Source: Thermococcus sp. (GTDB lineage Archaea; Methanobacteriota_B; Thermococci; Thermococcales; Thermococcaceae). From it: a DNA stretch of 64,000 bases. The stretch is from NCBI RefSeq assembly GCF_017656495.1, contig NZ_JACDNS010000002.1, forward strand, positions 176,660-240,659, in the 5' to 3' direction. This document shows, one piece after another, positions 7,663 through 14,496 of this stretch. The notes below the pieces were generated by a model, which saw only the letters and a list, made by a program, of their open reading frames with translations, searched no databases and was not told the DNA's origin. The translations under genes were made by a program, and so were the position numbers. Numbering within the stretch: position 1 is the stretch's first letter; each line of letters opens with the position of its first letter.

Positions 7663-8646
7663 ATGAAGGTAGAATTTCTAGTTTGGGGAGGTATTGTTAT
7701 AACAATTCTTTATCTAGCGTGGAACACAGTTTCACAATTGTTGTCTCCAATTTTCTTTGCTGCAATTCTCACATATGCCGTTTATCCTATCCACAAACGT
7801 CTTTCGAATAAACTCAATGCTAAAAAATCGGCCCTAGTATTGACTACCCTCCTAATACTTATTGCAACAGGTATAACGGTTGAGCTGATTTTAATATTTA
7901 AAACCGTTTTAATGTCATTCTACGAGGATGTTATCGCTTTTATGTCTTGGAGCCAAACTCTGACTCTCCCCTTTGGACTAACAGATGTAATCCAAAAATT
8001 CTATGCACAGTTTACTCCTAAGTTTTCCGAGTACATACTATCATATACCTTCTCAATTCCAAAATACCTTCTCCAACTTGTTATCTTCGTTGTCATGTTC
8101 TATTATCTTCTTGTGAATTCTGAAGCAATTAAGAAGCAGATTTTCCTACTTTTACCTCGGGAAAACAAAGAATTGGCAGAAAAATTATTGAAAAGAGCAG
8201 ATTTAACCCTTCAGGCTTTAATTAGAGCTTGGCTTCTCCTCAACATAGCCAAGGGAATTTTAATGACAATTGGATTCATTATATTCAGGGTCTCAGACTT
8301 CCCAACAGCAATAATTGCAGGATTTTTAACCATACTTTTTAGCTTTGTTCCACTTTTTGAAGGCTGGATGATATGGCTAGCTGGTGCTGTATATCTCCTT
8401 AAGGGTGGAAATATACTAACGGCAGTTCTCTTGGCAGTTTATGGCTTCATATTTGTATCTCCAGTTCCAGATTTCACAATAAGACCAAAACTCGTTGCAA
8501 AAGGAGCACAGCTCGATGAAGTCATGGTTCTCTTGGGTATGATTGGTGGTGCATGGAGCTTTGGAGTTAAAGGCTTGATAATAGGCCCAATAGTGTTAAA
8601 CTTGGTAGTGGCACTATTAAAAGAATGGAGAAAAGTTACAAAGTGA
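7663..8646 (+). CDS. AI-2E/PerM family membrane transporter
   Basis: An integral membrane protein of 327 residues with about eight hydrophobic segments, in the UPF0118 family, which includes putative AI-2 exporters and Na+/H+-linked transporters. Hallmarks are the N-terminal SPIFFAAILTYAVYPIHKRL segment, the long loop with the ADLTLQALIRAW helix, the pair IIAGFLTILFSFVPLFEG, and the C-terminal PDFTIRPKLVAKGAQLDEVMVLLGMIGG motif. ATG 7663 follows TTGGTGGG. The end overlaps the convergent nicotinamidase by 11 nt. Substrate is unknown; quorum signalling is not implied in this lineage. Confidence 0.88.
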   Translation: MKVEFLVWGGIVITILYLAWNTVSQLLSPIFFAAILTYAVYPIHKRLSNKLNAKKSALVLTTLLILIATGITVELILIFKTVLMSFYEDVIAFMSWSQTLTLPFGLTDVIQKFYAQFTPKFSEYILSYTFSIPKYLLQLVIFVVMFYYLLVNSEAIKKQIFLLLPRENKELAEKLLKRADLTLQALIRAWLLLNIAKGILMTIGFIIFRVSDFPTAIIAGFLTILFSFVPLFEGWMIWLAGAVYLLKGGNILTAVLLAVYGFIFVSPVPDFTIRPKLVAKGAQLDEVMVLLGMIGGAWSFGVKGLIIGPIVLNLVVALLKEWRKVTK

Positions 8647-9172
8647 TTATTTTTGCTCCCTTTTCCTCCAGTTCTTTGAGGGCTTTCTTCTCATCTTCTG
8701 GGTTGATTCCCTTAATGGCATCCTTTAGAATATACACTTCAAATCCATGCTTTAGGGCATCTAATGCGGTTGCTTTAACGCAATATTCTGTCGCAACTCC
8801 ACAGATGTAGACTTTCTTAATGCCTTTCTCCTTTAAAATTTCTGCCAAATTTGTTCCATCAAAACCTGAATATGCTTCTTTATCGGGCTTGTCAGCTTTT
8901 GAAATTATTATTGTATTTTCTGGGAGCTTCACTACGAATTCAGCCCCTTCTGTATTCTGAACACAGTGCTTTGGCCAAGGTCCACCCTGCTCCTTAAAGC
9001 TTATGTGATTTGGAGGATGCCAGTCCCTTGTAGCAACAATCAACGCACCTTTTTCTTTGAATTTTTTGATATATTCCTCAACTTTTGGTATTATCTTCTC
9101 CCCATCTGGAACTGGCAGAGCTCCATTGGGCATGAAGTCCTTTTGCATGTCCACAATTATCAAGGCCTCCAC
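8636..9172 (-). CDS. pncA: Nicotinamidase
   Basis: Hydrolyses nicotinamide to nicotinate in NAD salvage. All key residues of the Pyrococcus enzyme are seen with a shift of two: catalytic Asp8, Lys92 and Cys131, metal ligands Asp50, His52 and His69. Length of 178 residues is normal. It starts at GTG 9172 only 3 nt after the stop of the DUF2240 gene, whose last codons hold its GGAGGTG ribosome binding site, so the two form an operon. Confidence 0.94.
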   Translation of the reverse strand: MEALIIVDMQKDFMPNGALPVPDGEKIIPKVEEYIKKFKEKGALIVATRDWHPPNHISFKEQGGPWPKHCVQNTEGAEFVVKLPENTIIISKADKPDKEAYSGFDGTNLAEILKEKGIKKVYICGVATEYCVKATALDALKHGFEVYILKDAIKGINPEDEKKALKELEEKGAKIITL

Positions 9173-9175
9173 TTC

Positions 9176-9574
9176 TCACACCTCCAGTTTGTCCTTAAAT
9201 TTGGACATGTCAATTCCTTTGTCAATTCCATAAAGGTAAGCTACAATTTTTTTATCTAGGGGCCCATATCTTTCCGAGAATTTCTTTATGTCCTCAAGGA
9301 CCTCAAATTCACTCCAACCTAATTTTCGCGCAATATATGCCACCATTTTTGCAAACAAATCTTCTTCTCTCTCCTCTTTTTCAAGAATTTCTTCGTTAAT
9401 TATGAGTTTTCCGTTTTTTTCTTCAATAATGCCTTTTTTAAGGGCATTTTCTATGAGTTCTTTGGCTTCTTTAACACTCATTAATCTAAGCTTAACAACC
9501 AGAATTCCAATTAGCTCTTGCTTTGTGAACTCATTTGAGCCCTTATATAACATGGCATTTTTCAGCTCTTTCAC
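9176..9574 (-). CDS. DUF2240 family protein, winged-helix-like
   Basis: A 132-residue charged protein that matches my memory of the archaeal DUF2240 family. The N-terminal half (FTKQELIGILVVKLRLMSVKEAKELIENALKKGIIEEKNGKL) has the pattern of a winged helix with a wing at NGKLIIN; the C-terminal half (AKMVAYIARKLGWSEFEVLEDIKKFSERYG) is a second helical module. It starts at GTG 9574 after GGTGAAC. First gene of a two-gene operon with pncA. Nucleic-acid binding is likely from the fold but not shown. Confidence 0.75.
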   Translation of the reverse strand: MKELKNAMLYKGSNEFTKQELIGILVVKLRLMSVKEAKELIENALKKGIIEEKNGKLIINEEILEKEEREEDLFAKMVAYIARKLGWSEFEVLEDIKKFSERYGPLDKKIVAYLYGIDKGIDMSKFKDKLEV

Positions 9575-9619
9575 TCAGTTCACCAAATAAAATTAGGTAA
9601 AAGAAATAGAAAAGCTTTA

Positions 9620-10255
9620 CTAAGCCCCAGGCCCTCCTCCAGCTTGCCAGAAGAACATCTCAAATGGGAAGTCGAATATTGCAGATAGCCTTCCTCCTGG
9701 AGATTGCGGGAAGAGTATGTATGCTGTTCTTAGCGATTTCACACGTTTTCCTTCCACTTCGTAGATATAGAGCTTTACTACGGGAATAAGCGGGTATCCT
9801 TGGAGGATCACAACTTGATCAATCCTTTTTATTATCAGTCCTTCTCTAACACTGTCTTGGAGCTTGTAGCCTTTGAGCAATCCATAGTGGGGCATTCCGA
9901 GTTTCTGGATACCCTCAATATCAAATCTGTATCTTTCGTTGTTCTTCATATCCTCAAGAAGTGAAGAGGCTGTAAAATGGGTCCCAGTAAATTCAAATGA
10001 ATACGTTGACAGGTAATAATCCGTAAGCTTGAAAGTAGAAAATGACCACAGTAAGAGGCCAGTTATTAGCCAAGGGGCCCATTTCTTCAGGAATACTTTT
10101 TTTCCATGGGGGATACCCTCAAACTTGAGATTCTTTACTAATGTCTCTCTATTGATATAGGCTCCAAGGACTATTATTGCCCATGAGAAAATGAAGTAGC
10201 AGAGCATCATGAAAATATAGGCTCCATACTCAGGAGCATGTTGGTAATATGCCAT
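9620..10255 (-). CDS. Conserved membrane-anchored protein of unknown function
   Basis: A 211-residue protein with two N-terminal transmembrane helices (about residues 13-34 and 59-76) joined by a basic cytoplasmic loop with GIPHGKKVFLKKW, followed by a roughly 130-residue domain likely outside the membrane. That domain is beta-rich (VVILQGYPLIPVVKLYIYEVEG) and ends in an odd glycine-rich tail GGGPGA. ATG 10255 follows GGTGG on the minus strand. Not recognised. It shares a divergent promoter region with the thioesterase gene at 10360. Confidence 0.65.
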   Translation of the reverse strand: MAYYQHAPEYGAYIFMMLCYFIFSWAIIVLGAYINRETLVKNLKFEGIPHGKKVFLKKWAPWLITGLLLWSFSTFKLTDYYLSTYSFEFTGTHFTASSLLEDMKNNERYRFDIEGIQKLGMPHYGLLKGYKLQDSVREGLIIKRIDQVVILQGYPLIPVVKLYIYEVEGKRVKSLRTAYILFPQSPGGRLSAIFDFPFEMFFWQAGGGPGA

Positions 10256-10359
10256 TTTCCAACCACCTGTAATAATGATGCTAATATTGAATATTTAAAG
10301 TTTTTCATGCTTGTAAAAGTTTATATTCTCATGCATCCTATGTTACATTGGTGATCATA

Positions 10360-10749
10360 ATGCAAAGAACTCACAATTTAACATCCAAACGATTGGTAGG
10401 GAAGCCAGTAAAGATTGCAGAGGGATATGCAGAAGTTAAGTTAAAGACCATTGATGAAATGAAAGTTGACGAATATGGCCTGGTTCATGGTGGGTTTACC
10501 TTTGGATTAGCAGACTACGCTGCAATGCTTGCTGTAAATGAGCCAACAGTTGTTTTGGGAAAAGCTGAAGTAAAGTTCACAAAGCCTGTAAAAGTTGGAG
10601 ATGAGCTTTTAGCTAAAGCAAAAGTTGTGGAAGATTTAGGCAGAAAGAAAGTGGTGGAAGTTCAAGTTTGTAATCAAAAGAATGAAAAAGTCTTAGAGGG
10701 AGTTTTCTACTGTTATGTACTGGAAAAGCATGTGCTGGAGGGGGAGTAA
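10360..10749 (+). CDS. Hotdog-fold acyl-CoA thioesterase
   Basis: A 129-residue single hotdog domain of the PaaI/4HBT type, expected to hydrolyse acyl-CoA or aryl-acyl-CoA thioesters. The hallmark is HGGFTFGLADYAAMLAVN, with the helix carrying the acidic catalytic position, followed by the strand AEVKFTKPVKVGDELLAKAKV. ATG 10360 follows GGTGAT; in-frame TTG and GTG codons from 10348 lie in or before that site. Family members act as homotetramers in the cytoplasm. In Thermococcales a role in clearing CoA thioesters from amino acid fermentation would fit, but substrate is unproven. Confidence 0.88.
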   Translation: MQRTHNLTSKRLVGKPVKIAEGYAEVKLKTIDEMKVDEYGLVHGGFTFGLADYAAMLAVNEPTVVLGKAEVKFTKPVKVGDELLAKAKVVEDLGRKKVVEVQVCNQKNEKVLEGVFYCYVLEKHVLEGE

Positions 10750-10761
10750 AATCCCAACTTC

Positions 10762-11565
10762 TCAATGTTTTGATCTTTCGATTAAGTAGAGAACCACCAT
10801 CCTCTGGAACAGTGGGATGAATGGAATCCTTACGATCAAGCCTTTTAGTATTTCTTTCTCTTCATACACCAAGATAGACTCCCTTCCATCCCTAACAAAG
10901 ATTCCCTTTACTCTGTAAGGTGTCTCGTCTGAGAACAGTGCTTCTGCAAGCACTTTTCTAAAATCCTCCGACTCGTCATTCAAAATCTTTTTAAGCTGTA
11001 CGCAAGTTACTTCTCCAAATCTGCTTAAGACATTGATATAACGCCTGTTTTTCTCTAAAAGAAGAATTTTCACATCCAACCTTTTATGTTTTGCCTTTTC
11101 AAAGGTCTTCTTGAATTTCAAGGCCAGCTTACCATCTACAAAAGCTGTTATGAATTCTTTTTCTGCTCTATCTGCTAAATCTTCAACTTTGCTCTTTATG
11201 TTCCACTCTCCTTGAAGATACCAGATGGGTGATTCCACATCCCTTTGGTCCTTTTGATAACTTTTCAGTTTGATTATAACTTCTTCTGCTGACTTAAGGT
11301 ACTCATCCCTGAGAGAGGCTATTACTTTTTCAGGTTCCACAGCTCTAAAGTAGGTGGGATTTCCTTCGCTTATGTCTACGAAACCCCTCTTGTAAAGTTC
11401 TTTTAAGACATCATAAACTCTTGGTCTTGGAACTCCACTTTCCTTGGCTATTTCGCTTGCCTTTGAGGGTCCAAGGACAGCCAAAGCAGCGTAAACCTTT
11501 GCCTCGTATTCTTTAAGGCCAAGAAGCTTCATCTTTTCAATAACATCCTCACTAACTATTGCCAT
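10762..11565 (-). CDS. TrmB family transcriptional regulator
   Basis: A 267-residue regulator with an N-terminal winged helix (LGLKEYEAKVYAALAVLGPSKASEIA, GVPRPRVYDVLKELYKRGFV) typical of TrmB, then a coiled dimer helix (about residues 80-105) and a C-terminal effector domain of about 150 residues. ATG 11565 is chosen since AGGTGAG precedes it; the frame stays open upstream but across the palindrome and into the divergent gene. A TATA at about 11608-11616 and a perfect palindrome at 11583-11603 lie just upstream, so it probably controls itself and the divergent iron-sulfur gene. Ligand unknown; not necessarily a sugar. Confidence 0.88.
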   Translation of the reverse strand: MAIVSEDVIEKMKLLGLKEYEAKVYAALAVLGPSKASEIAKESGVPRPRVYDVLKELYKRGFVDISEGNPTYFRAVEPEKVIASLRDEYLKSAEEVIIKLKSYQKDQRDVESPIWYLQGEWNIKSKVEDLADRAEKEFITAFVDGKLALKFKKTFEKAKHKRLDVKILLLEKNRRYINVLSRFGEVTCVQLKKILNDESEDFRKVLAEALFSDETPYRVKGIFVRDGRESILVYEEKEILKGLIVRIPFIPLFQRMVVLYLIERSKH

Positions 11566-11582
11566 TTTACTCACCTTTAGTT

Positions 11583-11603
11583 TTGTAACTCGATTAGTTA
11601 CAA
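11583..11603. promoter_or_regulatory. Palindromic operator in TrmB-like/iron-sulfur divergent promoter
   Basis: Perfect 8-bp arms TTGTAACT (11583-11590) and AGTTACAA (11596-11603) with the 5-bp spacer CGATT. On the minus strand it sits just downstream of the TATA-like TATATAAA (about 11608-11616), over the expected transcription start of the TrmB-like gene. This placement is typical for repression. Confidence 0.75.
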
Positions 11604-11647
11604 CAATTTTATATATCTTTCCGTGAAACCCTACCCGGGTGGTGTGA

Positions 11648-12667
11648 GTGGGAAATTTAGGAGAGAAGAAACATCCAGAAGGTCTGAAAGTAAAGATTGC
11701 AAGGAAATTTGTTTCTTTTATCCTCCCAGACGTTGGAAAACTCGTGTCAGAGGAAACTCCACTCATAGAACCTTCTTCAAATTCTCCCATAGGCATGAGA
11801 GTTCCAGAAGTCATCGCCGTTAGTGGAAATACTGGTTGGCATGCCCTAAAGCTCTTCGCAGTTCGCCCATACCTTCTAAAAACAGTTTTTTATGCCCGGA
11901 AATCCGTGGTGAGCGTAAAGAAGAATCCTCCCAATGCTAAGAAAAAGGCAGATGAAAAGTTTTTCAGGGAATTAGAATCCTATGCGAGAAAGCTTGGAAT
12001 TTCCGCCATTGGCTACACAGAAGTCCCAAGAGAGTATATTTTCAGAAACAGGGTGCTTCTCTTCAAGAATGCAATTGTTCTAATAATGGACATGGATAAG
12101 GAGAAGATAAACAAAGCCCCAAGCATAGCGGCGGGTAAAGAAGTGTGGAGAACCTATGCTGAGCTCAGCAAGGCCGTTTACAAGCTGGCGGAGTTCATGA
12201 GGGAGAGGGGATACAACGCACAGCCCGACCCTCCTATCGGCGGCAGCACAAATTTTGTTTTACTTGCTCAAAAAGCTGGGCTCGGCTATATTGGGAAACA
12301 TGGGCTTTTAATCTCCGAGAAAAACGGCCCATCTCAAAGAATCGCGGCTATATACACAGATTTAGAGCTCCCATTTACCGATTCCAACGTGGACAAGTAC
12401 TCATGGATCTCGGAGTTCTGTGAAGTCTGCAACCGTTGTGTCTTCGCATGTCCGGCTAAAGCCATATATTCGGAACCTAAAATCCTGCCAAACGGACGTA
12501 GGCAGTACATAGACTATGAAAGGTGCGCGGTAGTCTTCTCCAGAACTCTTGGGTGCGGCGTCTGTATTAAGGAATGCACCTTCTTTAAGGGTGACTTCGA
12601 AAAGATAAGAACAGCTTACAAAAGGCTGTCGAGCAGATCTGCCAGAAAAACGCAAGGACAACCATAA
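11648..12667 (+). CDS. QueG/reductive dehalogenase-like iron-sulfur protein
   Basis: A 339-residue cytoplasmic protein. Its C-terminal third has two [4Fe-4S] motifs (CEVCNRCVFACP, and GCGVCIKEC after an earlier Cys), and the middle has PPIGGSTNFVLLAQKAGLGYIGKHGLLIS, the pattern seen in epoxyqueuosine reductase and reductive-dehalogenase relatives. The first 90 residues are unlike QueG. Likely start is GTG 11648 after GGTGGTGTGA. The stretch from about 12150 to 12600 is visibly richer in GC than the surroundings. It is divergent from a TrmB-like regulator with a shared palindrome. Redox enzyme is well supported; the substrate, and whether it needs cobalamin, is open. Confidence 0.8.
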   Translation: MGNLGEKKHPEGLKVKIARKFVSFILPDVGKLVSEETPLIEPSSNSPIGMRVPEVIAVSGNTGWHALKLFAVRPYLLKTVFYARKSVVSVKKNPPNAKKKADEKFFRELESYARKLGISAIGYTEVPREYIFRNRVLLFKNAIVLIMDMDKEKINKAPSIAAGKEVWRTYAELSKAVYKLAEFMRERGYNAQPDPPIGGSTNFVLLAQKAGLGYIGKHGLLISEKNGPSQRIAAIYTDLELPFTDSNVDKYSWISEFCEVCNRCVFACPAKAIYSEPKILPNGRRQYIDYERCAVVFSRTLGCGVCIKECTFFKGDFEKIRTAYKRLSSRSARKTQGQP

Positions 12668-12716
12668 ATACGGCTTTCCTTTTTGTCGGCTGGGTGCATA
12701 AACTTTTTAACTCTAA

Positions 12717-12745
12717 TATCGAAATTCGATATCGGTGTTCGATAT
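12717..12745. promoter_or_regulatory. PadR operator region
   Basis: A perfect palindrome with arms TATCGAA (12717-12723) and TTCGATA (12725-12731) around one A, followed by a third half-site TTCGATAT at 12738-12745 in direct repeat with 12725-12732. A TATA-like AACTTTTTAA lies at 12701-12710. The sites cover the transcription and translation start of the PadR gene, pointing to autoregulation of the PadR-MFS operon. Confidence 0.72.
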
Positions 12746-13043
12746 GATACGACGCATCTTGCTTGGCTTCATGGGATTGCACATACTGCACCATGCAAGC
12801 AAAGAACCGATAACTGGCGTGTTTATGATTGAAGAGCTGAGAAGGCATGGCTATGAAGTTAGTCCTGGAACGATATATCCGCTCTTACATAAGATGGAGG
12901 TTTCTGGACTTTTAAAAAGCAGATGGGAAGTTAGAAATGGGAAGAGAGTTCGGCTCTACGAAATAACCTCAAAGGGCTTAGAAGTTTTGGAAGAAGGTAA
13001 GAAGCGGGTTAGGGAGCTCTGCAACGAAATCTTGGGTGATTGA
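12744..13043 (+). CDS. PadR family transcriptional regulator
   Basis: A 99-residue winged-helix regulator. The PadR pattern is clear: ILHHASKEPITGVFMIEELRRHGYEVSPGTIYPLLHKMEVSGLLKSRWEVRNGKRVRLYEIT, with the wing at NGKRVRLY. ATG 12744 or the in-frame GTG 12735 could start it; no ribosome binding site precedes either, and the TATA at 12701-12710 places the transcript start close by, so the mRNA is probably leaderless. It overlaps the start region of the downstream MFS transporter, the usual arrangement for a PadR repressor of a drug or metabolite exporter. Confidence 0.9.
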   Translation: MIRRILLGFMGLHILHHASKEPITGVFMIEELRRHGYEVSPGTIYPLLHKMEVSGLLKSRWEVRNGKRVRLYEITSKGLEVLEEGKKRVRELCNEILGD

Positions 13044-13044
13044 A

Positions 13045-14232
13045 ATGAATGAAAAAAAGAAAATCTTCGGAATAAGCTGGAACGTGTTTTTGTTAGGAAT
13101 TGTCAGCTTTCTCAACGATATGAGTAGTGAGATGATTGCACCTATTGTTCCTGGATATCTAACCGGGGTTCTAAATGTTGGAAAGTTGGCGAGTGGTTCA
13201 ATAATGGGTCTTATTGAGAGCTTAAGCTCTCTCTTTAAGGTTGTTTTTGGATACATCAGTGATAAATTTAGGCAAAGAAAGGTTTTCGTAACTCTAGGTT
13301 ACACTCTTTCAACAATCTCGAAAGGTGCTTTGGCTTTTACACACTCATGGTGGGATTTTTTAGGCTTAAGAATTATTGATAGGGTTGGAAAAGGAATTAG
13401 GACAGCTCCAAGAGATGCCTTGATAGCAGAGTCAACTGAAAAAGGAAAAACAGGCAAATCCTTTGGCTTTCATAGGATGATGGATACTATGGGAGCTGTT
13501 GCTGGTCCATTGGTTGCCATAGCTCTCTTGGCTTTATTCGTGAAATATCCAATTGATGTTGCATACAGAAGGATTTTCCTCCTATCGGCTGTTCCTGGAG
13601 CATTGAGCATCTTGATAATAATTTTCTTGGTAAAGGACACTGGAAGAGAGGTTAAGAAGAAAATCAAAGGCATCTCAGCATTAAGGAGTAGAAATTTGAA
13701 GCTGTTCTTGGTTGTTGTTGCAATTGGAGCTCTTGGGAGATACAGCTATGCCTTTACAATGTGGAAAGCTCAGGAGCTTGGTTACTCAATTGTTCAGAGT
13801 TTAAGCTTTTATGCTCTCTTTAATGCTATCTATGCGCTATCAGCTTATCCAATAGGTGTTTACTCTGATAAAGTCGGCAAAAAAGCAGTCATTACTGCTG
13901 GATTCGGAGTTGCAACATTGGCAGCTCTAACATTTGCTTATGCAAAAACTCTGTGGATGCTCTTGACAGGTTTTATCCTATACGGGGTTTATTTGGCAAT
14001 TGAGGATACAATTCCGAGAGCTTACATGGCTGATTTGGCTAAGGACTTTGAAAAGGGAACGATAATTGGAGCATATCACACAGTCTTTGGACTTTTTGTT
14101 TTCCCGGCATCGGTAATCGCAGGCTGGCTGTGGCAGAGCTATTCGCTGAAATACAGCTTTCTTTATGCAGCAGCAATGAGTGCATTAGCTATGATTTTAA
14201 TGATGGTGATAGTTAAAGAAGAGAAAAGTTAA
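13045..14232 (+). CDS. MFS transporter, PadR-linked
   Basis: A 395-residue, 12-helix major facilitator protein. The A-loop GYISDKFRQRKVFVTLGYTLS and the motif RIIDRVGKGIRTAPRDALIAES define a well-kept MFS subfamily, and SDKVGKKAVITAG is the second-half A-like motif. ATG 13045 follows GGGTGAT; an in-frame GTG at 13036 overlaps the end of PadR by 8 nt. It is co-transcribed with the PadR gene and ends convergently with a small gene (4-nt overlap). Export of a toxic or aromatic compound is a guess from the regulator type. Confidence 0.88.
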   Translation: MNEKKKIFGISWNVFLLGIVSFLNDMSSEMIAPIVPGYLTGVLNVGKLASGSIMGLIESLSSLFKVVFGYISDKFRQRKVFVTLGYTLSTISKGALAFTHSWWDFLGLRIIDRVGKGIRTAPRDALIAESTEKGKTGKSFGFHRMMDTMGAVAGPLVAIALLALFVKYPIDVAYRRIFLLSAVPGALSILIIIFLVKDTGREVKKKIKGISALRSRNLKLFLVVVAIGALGRYSYAFTMWKAQELGYSIVQSLSFYALFNAIYALSAYPIGVYSDKVGKKAVITAGFGVATLAALTFAYAKTLWMLLTGFILYGVYLAIEDTIPRAYMADLAKDFEKGTIIGAYHTVFGLFVFPASVIAGWLWQSYSLKYSFLYAAAMSALAMILMMVIVKEEKS

Positions 14233-14447
14233 GCCTTTTCAAGTTTTTCCACCATTTCTTTTGTTATTGTGAGCGGTTTGTCAACTTCATAGATATCATT
14301 TAGCTCCCACTTAACTTCTCCCTTGTTTATTGCTTTTACGTATCTCTCCGCCAGCTCTTTTGCTTCCTCAAAAGTTTCAGCTTCAACAATTCTCCTGACA
14401 TACCATTTCATAGAACCGTATCTAAGTTTGAATTCTGCCATGAACAT
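14229..14447 (-). CDS. Small conserved hypothetical protein
   Basis: A 72-residue protein with an alpha/beta pattern: strand-like MAEFKLRYGSMKWYVRRIVEA, helix ETFEEAKELAERYVKAI, then GEVKWELNDIYEV and a final helix. The pattern resembles a small ferredoxin-like or dodecin-like half. ATG 14447 follows GGTGAT on the minus strand (14452-14457). Not recognised further. It overlaps the convergent MFS gene by 4 nt. Confidence 0.65.
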   Translation of the reverse strand: MFMAEFKLRYGSMKWYVRRIVEAETFEEAKELAERYVKAINKGEVKWELNDIYEVDKPLTITKEMVEKLEKA

Positions 14448-14496
14448 GGGCATCACCAGAGAAAATTATGAGTGAAGGTATAAAAGAGTTGGGGAG

